DNA from: Clostridia bacterium
GTDB lineage: Bacteria > Bacillota > Clostridia > Oscillospirales > Butyricicoccaceae
NCBI GenBank assembly: GCA_021205365.1
Contig: JAJPXP010000068.1
Location: 1-36,928, forward strand
Length of the DNA: 36,928 nt
Direction: 5' to 3'
Part shown: positions 1 through 7,949 of the stretch, piece after piece
How the letters are laid out: the number at the start of each line of letters is the position of its first letter
Position numbering within the stretch: the stretch's first letter is position 1
Position numbers and translations under genes: made by a program
The notes under the pieces: model-generated
Seen by the model: the letters and a program-made list of their open reading frames with translations, nothing else
Told to the model about the DNA's origin: nothing
The model's database searches: none

Positions 1-196
1 CCATCAGATCATTCTGATAGACATATTCTACCGCATCATAATACCAGCTCCCTGCTTTTACATCCGTAAACGGCATACTTGCTGACTGCTTGCTGTTGGT
101 TTCTTCCGTATCAACGGCAGACGCCATTGCCGGAAACATCCCTATGACAAAGCAGACTGCAAGCATCAGGCTGGCTACCCTCTTTTTCCAATTCAT
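1..196 (-). CDS. S-layer homology (SLH) domain protein, N-terminal part only
   Basis: The gene runs off the left edge; 65 codons are visible. It starts at the ATG at 196 behind an AAAGGAGG site. The product begins with a signal peptide (MNWKKR, a hydrophobic stretch, then an ALA-rich cleavage region near residue 27). The mature end opens an SLH-type repeat around residues 42-65, with the FTDV, SWYYDAVEYV and a following hydrophobic position typical of the family. SLH domains anchor exported proteins to secondary wall polymers. What the rest of the protein does (enzyme, adhesin or S-layer protein) cannot be told from this fragment. Confidence 0.8.
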   Translation of the reverse strand, partial: MNWKKRVASLMLAVCFVIGMFPAMASAVDTEETNSKQSASMPFTDVKAGSWYYDAVEYVYQNDLM

Positions 197-241
197 GTTT
201 TTCCTCCTTTTTGTACAAAAATAACGATATATGCTATGTTA

Positions 242-270
242 ATTATACCAAATAAACAATACTCAAACAA
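242..270 (-). promoter_or_regulatory. SigA-type promoter of the SLH gene
   Basis: On the minus strand the -35 is TTGTTT (270-265) and the -10 is TATAAT (247-242), with a 17-base spacer and a TG one base before the -10 (extended -10). It lies 46 bases before the SLH start and just past the terminator of the transporter operon. Confidence 0.7.
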
Positions 271-280
271 CTTATTTTTA

Positions 281-317
281 TAAATATAAAAATGGGATCT
301 GTTTGCACAGATCCCAT
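281..317 (-). terminator. Rho-independent terminator after the amino-acid ABC operon
   Basis: A 10-base stem ATGGGATCTG/CAGATCCCAT with a 6-base loop (292-317) is followed on the minus strand by a T-rich run. It lies 18 bases past the stop of the ATPase gene. Confidence 0.85.
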
Positions 318-334
318 CCATGATTTCCCGATTT

Positions 335-1063
335 TTATGCCTGTGAAACCGCACTAAGGAATGCCTGTGTGCGTTCCTGCTGCGGATGTTCAAAAATCTG
401 TTCCGGTGTTCCTTCCTCGGTAATGTAGCCATCCGACATAAAGATGACACGGTCAGCCACCTCACGGGCAAAGCCCATCTCATGCGTTACAACTACCATT
501 GTCATACCATCCCGTGCCAGTGCCTTCATTACTTCCAGAACTTCACCAACCATTTCCGGATCAAGCGCACTCGTCGGTTCGTCAAACAGAATTGCCTTTG
601 GTTCCATCATCAGGGAACGTACAATCGCAACACGCTGCTTCTGTCCGCCGGAAAGCTGTGCCGGATAATTATCTGCCTTTTCCGCCAGCCCTACACGTTC
701 CAGAAGATCCATTGCCTTGTTCTTCGCATCCGCTTCACTCATCAGCTTCTGCTTCACCGGTGCCAGCATCAAATTATCCAGAACGGTCAGATGATTGAAC
801 AGATTGAAATGCTGGAATACCATGCTCAGCTTCTGGCGTACCTTGTTGATATCACACGACTTTTCCATAATATTCTTGCCATCGAAAACAATCTCTCCAC
901 CCGTTGGATCTTCCAAACGGTTGAGGCAGCGCAGAAATGTACTCTTGCCGGAACCAGATGGGCCAATGACAACAACACATTCACCCTTCTCGATATGGCA
1001 GTCAATTTTCTTCAACACCTGAAGATCGCCAAAGCTCTTCTTTAAATCCTTAACGATTATCAC
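335..1063 (-). CDS. glnQ: Polar amino-acid ABC transporter, ATP-binding protein (GlnQ/ArtM type)
   Basis: This 242-residue ATPase drives amino-acid import together with the permease encoded just upstream. Visible motifs are Walker [10 protein letters not shown] (about residues 34-42), the Q-loop in VFQHFNLF, the ABC signature LSGGQKQR, Walker [13 protein letters not shown] and the switch histidine in VVTHEMGFA. The family is PAAT (HisP/GlnQ), about 240 residues, so it is full length. It begins with GTG behind an AGGAGG about 10 bases upstream, and its first 14 bases overlap the end of the permease gene, which suggests translational coupling. The substrate (glutamine, arginine, cystine or other) cannot be fixed from the ATPase. 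Confidence 0.93.
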   Translation of the reverse strand: MIIVKDLKKSFGDLQVLKKIDCHIEKGECVVVIGPSGSGKSTFLRCLNRLEDPTGGEIVFDGKNIMEKSCDINKVRQKLSMVFQHFNLFNHLTVLDNLMLAPVKQKLMSEADAKNKAMDLLERVGLAEKADNYPAQLSGGQKQRVAIVRSLMMEPKAILFDEPTSALDPEMVGEVLEVMKALARDGMTMVVVTHEMGFAREVADRVIFMSDGYITEEGTPEQIFEHPQQERTQAFLSAVSQA

Positions 1064-2543
1064 TCTGACGCAGCCTCCTCTCGATAACAGCCAAAGCCCA
1101 TGTCATAATCTTTATCAGAATATAGTAAACAATTGCAACCGCAATCAGTGGCAGGAATGCCTGATATGTGCGCGATACAATGAAGTCACCCGCTTTGGTC
1201 AGGTCAACAATTGCTACATAACCTACAATAGAGGTTTCCTTGACCAGCGTAATCATTTCATTGCCCAGCGCTGGAATGACATTCTTAATCGCCTGCGGCA
1301 TGATAATATATCGCATGGTTTCTCCATAAGTAAAGCCCAGAGAACGTCCGCCTTCCATCTGCCCAACATCTACAGCAAGGATACCTGCACGAATGTTTTC
1401 TGCAACATATGCTGCACTATTAATGCCAAAGGACAGAATGGCTGCCAAAACAGCATAACGGCTGCGGAAGATTACCATGAACATGATAAGCAGCTGAACC
1501 ATTGATGGTGTACCACGGATGATATCAATATAAATCCCTGCGATGCGCGACAGCACAGTCTTGCGTTTTTTCCGGGTTTCTGTCAGCTTCATCAACGCCA
1601 GGATAAAACCAAGTATAACGCCGAGAATACCAGCACAGACAGAAATGCCAATGGTAACCCCAAGGCCCTTTAGCATCAGCTGATAACCGTTGGTATCAAC
1701 AAATACATATTTGAGGTTTGCAAAGAAGCCTTTTTCCGTGGTTTCTTCTGTGGCATTGTCGTTGATGTACTCCTCTACCAATTTGTCAAAGGTACCGTCT
1801 TCCTTGATTTTTGCAAGGCCTTCATTGATTTTTTCCAGAAGCTCTGTATTGCCCTTCTGTACAGCAATTGCATATTCCTCTGTGGAAGTGTCATCCTCCA
1901 TTAAGGTCAATGTATCCGCATTGTTTGCAACAAAATTTTCTGCCGGGTTCTGGTCAATGACTACCGCATCTACACCACCATTATTCAGGGTTACAATCGC
2001 ATCTGTACCTTTCTTAAAGCGCTGAACGGTCGTATTTTCATCTGTGATAACATCATTATCCTCACCTGGTGTACACAGGATGTCACCCGTTGTGCCTTCC
2101 TGAACAGCAATCTTTTTGCCATTCAGATCTGCAAGACAGGTAATTTCGTCTGCATCTTCCTTACGGATAACAATACACTGTACCGCAGTATAATAGCTGT
2201 CGGAAAAGTCAACCGACTGCTTCCGTTCATCCGTAACTGTCATGCCTGCAATGACTGCATCCAGACTGCCAGTTGCCAGCGATGCAACCAAGGATTTGAA
2301 TTCCATATTGGTGATTTTGACATCAAATCCTTCTACCTCACCGATAGCCTTGATGATTGCCATATCAAAGCCATCTGGCTCACCATCGTCGTTTATATAC
2401 TCGAACGGTGGAAATTCCGCATTGGTGCCGACGTTGACCACATCCACTGCTTGTGCCGTTTTTGCGACGGGAAAGAACATACCGCCAATAACAAGCAGAC
2501 ATGCAAGACACATTGCCAGCACACGTCTCGTGCCCTTTTTCAT
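1050..2543 (-). CDS. Fused substrate-binding protein and permease of a polar amino-acid ABC transporter
   Basis: This 497-residue protein joins two transporter parts that are usually separate. Residues 1-33 form a signal peptide or anchor. Residues about 34-270 match the SBP_bac_3 periplasmic-binding fold ([10 protein letters not shown] near the start, then DGFDMAI and TVTDERK). Residues about 280-497 are a HisM/GlnP-type permease with about five membrane segments and the cytoplasmic EAA-like loop around [20 protein letters not shown]. Such SBP-permease fusions are known in Firmicutes and lactic acid bacteria (GlnP type). With the downstream ATPase it makes a complete two-gene importer. The start follows an AAGGGA site; no separate promoter stands out in the 107-base gap to ilvE. 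Confidence 0.92.
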   Translation of the reverse strand: MKKGTRRVLAMCLACLLVIGGMFFPVAKTAQAVDVVNVGTNAEFPPFEYINDDGEPDGFDMAIIKAIGEVEGFDVKITNMEFKSLVASLATGSLDAVIAGMTVTDERKQSVDFSDSYYTAVQCIVIRKEDADEITCLADLNGKKIAVQEGTTGDILCTPGEDNDVITDENTTVQRFKKGTDAIVTLNNGGVDAVVIDQNPAENFVANNADTLTLMEDDTSTEEYAIAVQKGNTELLEKINEGLAKIKEDGTFDKLVEEYINDNATEETTEKGFFANLKYVFVDTNGYQLMLKGLGVTIGISVCAGILGVILGFILALMKLTETRKKRKTVLSRIAGIYIDIIRGTPSMVQLLIMFMVIFRSRYAVLAAILSFGINSAAYVAENIRAGILAVDVGQMEGGRSLGFTYGETMRYIIMPQAIKNVIPALGNEMITLVKETSIVGYVAIVDLTKAGDFIVSRTYQAFLPLIAVAIVYYILIKIMTWALAVIERRLRQSDNR

Positions 2544-2572
2544 TTTTTATTGTCCCTTCTTCGTATTTTTAT

Positions 2573-2621
2573 AAAAAAGAGGACAAGACAAACGATAAAG
2601 ACAATCGTTGCCCCATCCTCT
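2573..2621 (-). terminator. Terminator downstream of ilvE
   Basis: AGAGGA (2578-2583) pairs with TCCTCT (2616-2621) around an inner AACGAT/ATCGTT stem, and a run of six T follows on the minus strand. It lies between ilvE and the transporter operon. The long loop makes it weaker than the other terminators here, so some readthrough into the transporter genes is possible. Confidence 0.6.
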
Positions 2622-2650
2622 GATTTATCCAAATAACTGTTACGCAGCGT

Positions 2651-3718
2651 TTATTCTACCGGAACAGTCCATCCCATATCATCCTCGATGGTGCCCCACT
2701 GGATACCGGTCAGGGTATCATACAGCTTATGGGTTACCGGGCCGATTTCACCGTTGTTGATGTAAGCTACATCACCCTCATAGCACAGCTCACCAACCGG
2801 CGAGATGACTGCAGCGGTGCCGGTACCAAATACTTCTTCCAGCTTGCCTTCCTTGGAAGCCTTCATAACGTCAACGATGGGCAGACGCTCCTCAGATACG
2901 GTGTACCCCCACTTCTTCAGCAGTTCAATGCAGGAACGGCGGGTAACGCCCGGCAAAACGGTACCTGCACATGGCGCGGTATAAACGGTCCCGTCAATCT
3001 TAAAGAAGCAGTTCATAGAACCAACCTCTTCCACATACTTATGCTCTACGCCATCCAGCCACAGGGTCTGCTCATAGCCCAGATCATGTGCCTTGACCTG
3101 AGAAACCAGCGATGCAGCATAGTTGCCGCCGCACTTGGTAAAGCCAGTGCCTCCCGGGCATGCACGGGTATATTCATCTTCTACAAAAATCTTGACTGGA
3201 TTGATGCCAGTGGAATAGTAAGCGCCTACCGGAGAACAGATGATAATAAACTGATGCGTCTTAGAGGTACGAACGCCCAGATGTGCCTCCGTTGCAATAA
3301 CAAACGGACGAATGTACAGAGACGTACCTGGCTCAGACGGAACCCAGTCCTCTTCAACCTTGACCAGAGCCTGAACAGCCTGGACAAAATCCTCTACCTC
3401 CAGAGACGGCAGGCACATACGCTTATTGGTATTGATCATACGTTCCGCATTGCAATCCGGACGGAACAGCTGAATCTTGCCTTCCGGAGTACGGTAAGCC
3501 TTCAGGCCTTCAAAAGATTCCATCGCATAGTGCAGAACCATAGCTGCCGGATCGAGTGTCAGCGGCTGATATGGTACAATGCGTGCATCATGCCATCCAA
3601 TCCCCTCCGTGTGGTCAACGATGAACATATTGTCCGTGTAATAAACACCGAATCCCAGCTTGGTCGGATCTGGCTTCTGCTTTTTTTCCGTTGCCGGAGC
3701 AATTTTAATATTAAGCAT
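2651..3718 (-). CDS. ilvE: Branched-chain amino acid aminotransferase (type II, long form)
   Basis: This PLP enzyme transfers the amino group between glutamate and the 2-oxo acids of leucine, isoleucine and valine. At 355 residues it belongs to the long, eukaryote-like class rather than the roughly 308-residue E. coli class. The PLP lysine is the K of TKCGGNY, and further family signatures are EEVGSMNCFF, LPGVTRR and EVFGTGTAAVISPVG. I chose the ATG at 3718, which has AGAGTG six bases ahead; a GTG at 3727 in the same frame is possible. No T-box is recognisable upstream: the AGGGTGG core is absent. Confidence 0.93.
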   Translation of the reverse strand: MLNIKIAPATEKKQKPDPTKLGFGVYYTDNMFIVDHTEGIGWHDARIVPYQPLTLDPAAMVLHYAMESFEGLKAYRTPEGKIQLFRPDCNAERMINTNKRMCLPSLEVEDFVQAVQALVKVEEDWVPSEPGTSLYIRPFVIATEAHLGVRTSKTHQFIIICSPVGAYYSTGINPVKIFVEDEYTRACPGGTGFTKCGGNYAASLVSQVKAHDLGYEQTLWLDGVEHKYVEEVGSMNCFFKIDGTVYTAPCAGTVLPGVTRRSCIELLKKWGYTVSEERLPIVDVMKASKEGKLEEVFGTGTAAVISPVGELCYEGDVAYINNGEIGPVTHKLYDTLTGIQWGTIEDDMGWTVPVE

Positions 3719-4022
3719 TCTATTCACTCTTTTCCCGCCATACAGCGAATTTGTTAATAATAATCGTATAAGATTATTTTATATAACTTCCCTGCGTATT
3801 GCAAGAGTTCATAGCCATTTTTTTGCACAAACCGCGATTTTTTTGAAGTTTTTTCAAGTTCTGTCCTGCATTTTTCGCATAATATGATGCATTTCCACTG
3901 TATTTTGGGCAGATTGATTCGTGTATATAAAAATTCCAGCAGGAAAAGCTGCAAATAACTTAGAAAAAAGGCTGCATCCAGAAGGATGCAGCCCTGTAAT
4001 AATGCTCTCTTGTAAGATAAGA
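3719..4022. other. Intergenic region between ilvE and fba
   Basis: Apart from the fba terminator (3964-3993) this is AT-rich sequence. The ilvE promoter must lie here on the minus strand, but no convincing -35/-10 pair was found; TATACG near 3768 is only a weak -10 candidate. No ORF or RNA motif was recognised. Confidence 0.5.
3964..3993 (-). terminator. Terminator of fba
   Basis: A perfect 10-base stem GGCTGCATCC/GGATGCAGCC with the tetraloop AGAA is followed on the minus strand by six T residues, 30 bases past the fba stop. Confidence 0.93.
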
Positions 4023-4991
4023 TTAAGCCTTGCCGTCGGAACCCAGAACGTTAACGATCTTATGAGCTACCATTTCCTTAACAGCCTGACGAGCCGGCTT
4101 CAGATAGGTGCGCGGATCGAAATCAGCAGGATGCTCTGCGAAGTGCTTGCGGATCGAAGCGGTGATAGCCAGACGGATATCAGAGTCAATGTTGATCTTG
4201 CAAACTGCCAGCTTAGCAGCCTCACGCAGCTGCTCTTCCGGAATGCCGATTGCATCCGGCATGTTGCCGCCGTAAGTGTTTACTGTCTTTACGAAGTCCT
4301 GCGGAACAGAGGAGGAACCATGCAGAACAATCGGGAAGCCCGGCAGACGCTTGATGCACTCTTCCAGAACGTCGAAGCGCAGCGGAGGCGGAACCAGAAT
4401 GCCTTCCTCATTGCGGGTGCACTGCTCCGGGGTGAACTTGTAAGCGCCATGGGAGGTACCGATGCAGATAGCCAGAGAGTCACATCCAGTGCGCTCTACG
4501 AATTCCTGAACCTCTTCCGGACGAGTATAGGAAGCACAGCCTTCTTCAACTGCAACTTCATCCTCAACGCCAGCCAGGGTGCCCAGCTCAGCCTCAACAA
4601 CAACGCCATGCGCATGAGCGTAGTCAACAACCTTCTTGGTAATCTCTACGTTCTCGTCAAACGGCTTGGAAGAAGCGTCGATCATAACGGAGGTAAAGCC
4701 GCCGTCGATGCAGGACTTACAGGTTTCGAAGTCCGGGCCATGGTCCAGATGCAGAGCGATCGGGATATCCGGATTTTCAATGACAGCAGCCTCAACCATC
4801 TTTACCAGATAGGTGTGGTTTGCATAAGCGCGAGCGCCTCTGGAAACCTGAAGAACAACAGGGGACTTCAGTTCGCCAGCAGCCTCGGTGATGCCCTGAA
4901 CGATCTCCATGTTGTTTACATTGAAAGCGCCAACAGCGTAGCCGCCGTTATAAGCTTTCTTAAACATTTCAGTAGTAGTTACAAGTGCCAT
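4023..4991 (-). CDS. fba: Class II fructose-1,6-bisphosphate aldolase
   Basis: This 322-residue zinc enzyme cleaves fructose 1,6-bisphosphate to DHAP and glyceraldehyde 3-phosphate in glycolysis, and runs in reverse in gluconeogenesis. The metal and catalytic region HLDHG, followed by VEAELGTLAG, GTSHGAYKF and VLHGSSSVP, are class II signatures, and the length fits the family. An AAAGGA site precedes the ATG. It is divergent from the PPi-type phosphofructokinase gene, so two consecutive glycolytic steps leave one 300-base control region. Strong codon bias and well-formed signals suggest high expression. Confidence 0.96.
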   Translation of the reverse strand: MALVTTTEMFKKAYNGGYAVGAFNVNNMEIVQGITEAAGELKSPVVLQVSRGARAYANHTYLVKMVEAAVIENPDIPIALHLDHGPDFETCKSCIDGGFTSVMIDASSKPFDENVEITKKVVDYAHAHGVVVEAELGTLAGVEDEVAVEEGCASYTRPEEVQEFVERTGCDSLAICIGTSHGAYKFTPEQCTRNEEGILVPPPLRFDVLEECIKRLPGFPIVLHGSSSVPQDFVKTVNTYGGNMPDAIGIPEEQLREAAKLAVCKINIDSDIRLAITASIRKHFAEHPADFDPRTYLKPARQAVKEMVAHKIVNVLGSDGKA

Positions 4992-5059
4992 TATTCATCT
5001 TCCTTTCAGATTTTTCCCATGCGCCGGTTTCCACAGGCACACAGAGTCTGTATATTGCT

Positions 5060-5088
5060 ATTTTACCAGTCTTTCCATATAAAATCAA
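5060..5088 (-). promoter_or_regulatory. SigA-type promoter of fba
   Basis: On the minus strand, TTGATT (5088-5083), a 17-base spacer and TAAAAT (5065-5060) lie about 70 bases upstream of the fba ATG. Confidence 0.7.
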
Positions 5089-5156
5089 GTCGATTATATA
5101 ATTTTCGCAAATTTTACTCAAACTGTATCCACGATTTGTTCTATTTGCAAAAAGAA

Positions 5157-5185
5157 TTGATTTTCTGTAAAAAATATGATATATT
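5157..5185 (+). promoter_or_regulatory. SigA-type promoter of the phosphofructokinase gene
   Basis: TTGATT (5157-5162), a 17-base spacer and TATATT (5180-5185). Transcription would start near 5192, giving a leader of about 100 bases. Confidence 0.65.
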
Positions 5186-5210
5186 CAATTTAACATCGGA
5201 AAGTGTGGCT

Positions 5211-5244
5211 TAGCAGGGTCACTTCTCCCGTGGTTTTCCTGCTA
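5211..5244 (+). promoter_or_regulatory. Leader hairpin ahead of the phosphofructokinase gene
   Basis: TAGCAGG (5211-5217) pairs with CCTGCTA (5238-5244), and an inner CAC/GTG stem extends the fold. It lies in the predicted 5' leader with no T-run, so it is not a terminator. It may stabilise the mRNA or act as a small control element. Confidence 0.4.
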
Positions 5245-5290
5245 AAATCCCGCCGCATGAGTTTCTTGACTTTTTAGGAGGTTTTTGATT

Positions 5291-6526
5291 ATGAGTGAAC
5301 TGAAGGGCGCAATGATTATCGGTCAGTCCGGTGGTCCTACTTCTGTTATTAATGCAAGCGCATATGGTGCAATTAAGGCTGGTCTGGATTCTGATTCCAT
5401 CACCACCGTTTACGGCGCTGCAAACGGCATCGTTGGCGTTCTGAATGACAAGCTGTATATTATGGATAAGGAAGATCCGGCTGAGCTGGAGCTGCTGAAG
5501 TACACCCCGTCTTCCGCTCTGGGTTCCTGCCGTTACAAGATCGCTGATCCGGATGTTGATGACACCGATTACAAGCGTATTCTGGAAATCTTTAAGAAGT
5601 ATGACGTACGTTATTTCTTCTACAATGGCGGCAACGACTCCATGGATACCTGCAACAAGATTTCCAAGTATATGAAGAAGGTTGGCTATGACTGCCGCGT
5701 TATGGGCATCCCGAAGACCATTGACAATGACCTGTTCGGCACCGACCATTGCCCGGGCTTCGCTTCTGCTGCTAAGTATATCGCTACTTCTATCACCGAA
5801 GTTTATCAGGATTCCCATGTATACGACAAGGGCCAGGTTTCCATCATCGAGATCATGGGCCGTCATGCAGGCTGGCTGGCTGGCGCTGCTTCCCTTGCTG
5901 CTGTAACCGGTTACGCTGCTGATCTGGTTTATCTGCCGGAAGTTGACTTCAACATGGACGAGTTCCTGGAAGACGTACAGGCTCTCTGGGACAAGAACCA
6001 CAATGTTATCGTAGCTGTTTCTGAAGGTATTCACTATGCTGACGGCTCCTTCGTATCTGAAGCTAAGACCTCTGCTACCGACGGCTTCGGTCATGCTCAG
6101 CTGGGCGGCTTGGCTGCTATGCTGGCTGACGTTGTCAAGGAGAAGCTGGGCGTGAAGGTTCGTGGCATTGAACTGTCCCTGCTGCAGCGCTGCGCTGCTC
6201 ACTGCGCTTCCCAGACCGATATCGACGAGTCCTTCCTGGCTGGTCAGACCGCAGTTAACTCTGCTGTTGCTGGCGAGACCGACAAGATGGTTGCTTTCGA
6301 GTGCTCCCGTGAGAACGGTTATGCATGCAAGACCAAGCTGCTGAACCTGTCCGACGTAGCAAACTACGAGAAGAAGGTTCCGGTAGAATGGATCAACGAG
6401 CGTGGCAACAATGTTTCCCAGGACTTCATTGACTACGCTCTGCCGCTGATTCAGGGCGAGACCAACATGCCGAAGGAAAATGGCCTGCCGCGTTTCGCAA
6501 ATCTGGCTAAGATTGTTGCTGAATAA
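5291..6526 (+). CDS. 6-phosphofructokinase, PPi-dependent type
   Basis: This 411-residue enzyme phosphorylates fructose 6-phosphate, probably with pyrophosphate. The phosphoryl-donor site reads GGNDS, keeping the second acidic position that blocks ATP (ATP enzymes have GGDGS). The catalytic loop is PKTIDND with the lysine typical of PPi enzymes. The length also fits the roughly 400-residue PPi class rather than the 320-residue ATP class. The reading frame extends to a TTG at 5285, but AGGAGG at 5276-5281 places the start at the ATG at 5291. PPi dependence is inferred from residues, not tested. The gene is divergent from fba and heavily codon-biased. Confidence 0.93.
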   Translation: MSELKGAMIIGQSGGPTSVINASAYGAIKAGLDSDSITTVYGAANGIVGVLNDKLYIMDKEDPAELELLKYTPSSALGSCRYKIADPDVDDTDYKRILEIFKKYDVRYFFYNGGNDSMDTCNKISKYMKKVGYDCRVMGIPKTIDNDLFGTDHCPGFASAAKYIATSITEVYQDSHVYDKGQVSIIEIMGRHAGWLAGAASLAAVTGYAADLVYLPEVDFNMDEFLEDVQALWDKNHNVIVAVSEGIHYADGSFVSEAKTSATDGFGHAQLGGLAAMLADVVKEKLGVKVRGIELSLLQRCAAHCASQTDIDESFLAGQTAVNSAVAGETDKMVAFECSRENGYACKTKLLNLSDVANYEKKVPVEWINERGNNVSQDFIDYALPLIQGETNMPKENGLPRFANLAKIVAE

Positions 6527-6557
6527 GCGATCATTTCCAACGTAATCTAAAAGATCA

Positions 6558-6594
6558 AACCGGCTGATACCTGAGGGTTCAGCCGGTTTTTTTT
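6558..6594 (+). terminator. Terminator of the phosphofructokinase gene
   Basis: AACCGGCTGA (6558-6567) pairs with TCAGCCGGTT (6579-6588), followed by a run of eight T. Confidence 0.95.
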
Positions 6595-6612
6595 ATCTAT
6601 TTCACCTCGTTT

Positions 6613-6646
6613 TTTTGACCTTTTGTTTCCTTCTTTTGACCACTTG
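6613..6646 (+). promoter_or_regulatory. Direct repeat, candidate LytTR operator
   Basis: TTTTGACCnnTTG occurs at 6613-6625 and 6634-6646, exactly 21 bases (two helical turns) apart. The pair lies just upstream of the lytTR promoter, near -79 and -58 from the predicted start. LytTR domains typically bind such spaced direct repeats; assigning this regulator to the site is inference. Confidence 0.45.
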
Positions 6647-6656
6647 CCGAAAATTT

Positions 6657-6685
6657 AAGACAAATATTTCGCGCGCTGTTATACT
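6657..6685 (+). promoter_or_regulatory. Promoter of the lytTR-DUF3021 operon
   Basis: The -10 is TATACT (6680-6685) preceded by TG (extended -10). The -35 AAGACA (6657-6662) is weak at a 17-base spacing, which fits an activator-dependent promoter. Confidence 0.55.
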
Positions 6686-6732
6686 ATATACAACAAATTC
6701 GCATACCAAACCAGCCAAGAAGGAGGGATTAC

Positions 6733-7182
6733 ATGAAGTTTACACTGGAACCCGCTGAAAATGACGAGCTGGAAATTATCATCCGTGGCAATCTCAATCA
6801 TCCACAGGTCCCCCAGATCATCGCTGCATTGAATGCGGCGAAGGTAATTTCCCGCTTGTTTCTGTATCAGAATGAAAAAGAATACCTGTGCCCGGTTTCG
6901 GAAATCACATATTTTGAAGCTCTGCAAGGTAAAATCTATGCCCATACAGCACAAGGTGTCATGGAAACGCATTATAAACTGTATGAGCTTGCAAATATGC
7001 TGCACAACAGTGGTTTTATCCAAATCAGCAAGGGGATTATCGTAAACATCCATGATGTTTTATCTGTAGAACCGGAATTTTCGGGTAACTACATTGCAGT
7101 ACTGGGCGATCATAAAACCCGGCTGACTATTTCCCGCAAATATTTCAAACCGTTCCGTGAATATGTCATAAAGGAGTTGTGA
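6733..7182 (+). CDS. LytTR-domain DNA-binding regulator without receiver domain
   Basis: This is a 149-residue transcription factor. Residues about 45-149 are a LytTR domain: YLCPVSEITYFEALQGKIYAH is the first strand region, then YELANMLHNSGFIQISKGIIVN and LTISRKYFKPFREYV. The first 40 residues are a short acidic lead and not a response-regulator receiver, so it is probably not phosphorylated. AAGGAGGG lies eight bases before the ATG. The DUF3021 membrane gene starts three bases after the stop. LytTR-DUF3021 pairs are recognised two-gene units in Firmicutes in which the membrane protein is thought to restrain or inform the regulator. Confidence 0.9.
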   Translation: MKFTLEPAENDELEIIIRGNLNHPQVPQIIAALNAAKVISRLFLYQNEKEYLCPVSEITYFEALQGKIYAHTAQGVMETHYKLYELANMLHNSGFIQISKGIIVNIHDVLSVEPEFSGNYIAVLGDHKTRLTISRKYFKPFREYVIKEL

Positions 7183-7185
7183 ACT

Positions 7186-7593
7186 ATGAACATGAAAGCA
7201 AATAAATTTCTCATGATTTTCACATATATGATGGTCGGCATAGCCTTTGGCGCAATAGCAATCACTATGTCTCTGTATATCAATTACGGTATGACCGACT
7301 TCCTGAAGGAGATCCTCGTCTGGCTGATTGCCGCTGCAATCCTCGGGCTTGTTTCCATCATATATGATATCGATCATTTTAATGATATCACCGCTACTTT
7401 GATACATGCACCAGTCAGCTGTGTTGTTGCACTGATTTCCGGCTGGATTCTGGATTACGGTGATGGCTCGGTTTCCCTGCTGCTGATGCGCATGCTTCCT
7501 ACGATCATTTCCCTGTATATCATCATCCATGTGATCCTGTTTCTCATCCGTCGCATTTCCCTACGCGATATCAATAACCACCTGAAAAAATAA
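7186..7593 (+). CDS. DUF3021 family membrane protein
   Basis: A 135-residue protein with four predicted membrane segments (roughly residues 8-30, 43-62, 72-92 and 100-120) and a short basic tail. Size, topology and position directly after a LytTR gene are those of DUF3021 proteins, inferred partners of LytTR regulators. The ligand and signal are unknown. GGAG lies inside the end of the upstream gene, so translation is probably coupled. Confidence 0.82.
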   Translation: MNMKANKFLMIFTYMMVGIAFGAIAITMSLYINYGMTDFLKEILVWLIAAAILGLVSIIYDIDHFNDITATLIHAPVSCVVALISGWILDYGDGSVSLLLMRMLPTIISLYIIIHVILFLIRRISLRDINNHLKK

Positions 7594-7655
7594 TTTTTAC
7601 GGGACACGCACCACGTTCCTTTCTTCCGCTTATACTGCATGCAGAGGTGAGACAC

Positions 7656-7802
7656 ATGATCTGCTGCTGGAAAACCTTTGGACTGATTGCAGCAGCCTTT
7701 GGACTTGGTATACTGTTGGCAACAATGCTTCCCGCTTGTATCCTCGTCCCGGTATCTTCACTGGTGCTGATTGCTATCGGTGTCACCATTCATCTGCACT
7801 AA
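7656..7802 (+). CDS. Small hydrophobic protein upstream of spoVM (48 aa)
   Basis: The ORF begins MICCWKTFG and is almost wholly hydrophobic, with room for two short membrane segments separated by a proline-containing turn near residue 26. A GAGGTGA site lies six bases ahead of the ATG. It stops 18 bases before spoVM in the same direction, so the two are probably co-transcribed. I do not recognise the family. Its place suggests, without proof, a role in or at the forespore membrane during sporulation. Confidence 0.65.
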   Translation: MICCWKTFGLIAAAFGLGILLATMLPACILVPVSSLVLIAIGVTIHLH

Positions 7803-7820
7803 CGAAAGGAGTTCCTCATT

Positions 7821-7907
7821 ATGAAAATCGTTGTGATTAAACCGCGTCTGTTTGCCGGTATCCTGCGCAGTATCTTCGGAATCAAAAAAATGCCAACTAT
7901 ATCATGA
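7821..7907 (+). CDS. spoVM: Stage V sporulation protein SpoVM (28 aa)
   Basis: SpoVM is a 26-residue amphipathic helix in B. subtilis that recognises the curved forespore membrane and recruits SpoIVA to begin coat assembly. This 28-residue product begins MKIVVIK and continues with an RLFAGILRSIFGIKK stretch. It has the family pattern: an MKxxxIK start, a proline near residue 8, a Phe-x-Gly-Ile/Leu-x-Arg amphipathic segment and a basic end. GAAAGGAG lies ten bases before the ATG. The presence of a SipL-like gene and spoIVA within 3 kb supports the call. It is too short for most gene finders. Confidence 0.85.
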   Translation: MKIVVIKPRLFAGILRSIFGIKKMPTIS

Positions 7908-7913
7908 TTTTAC

Positions 7914-7946
7914 ATCAAAAAGGGGTTGACTAAGGTCAGCCCCTTT
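7914..7946. terminator. Bidirectional terminator between spoVM and the HAD gene
   Basis: AAAGGGGTTGAC (7919-7930) pairs with GTCAGCCCCTTT (7935-7946), with one G-T pair and a TAAG loop. Short T-runs on each strand serve the two convergent genes. Confidence 0.85.
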
Positions 7947-7949
7947 CAC

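Noticed and set aside
3728-3960. Possible T-box or other riboswitch before ilvE
   Set aside because: The region is short and lacks the conserved T-box core and any antiterminator-like fold on the minus strand.
5219-6202. 327-codon minus-strand frame opposite the phosphofructokinase gene
   Set aside because: A shadow frame produced by codon bias of the real gene.
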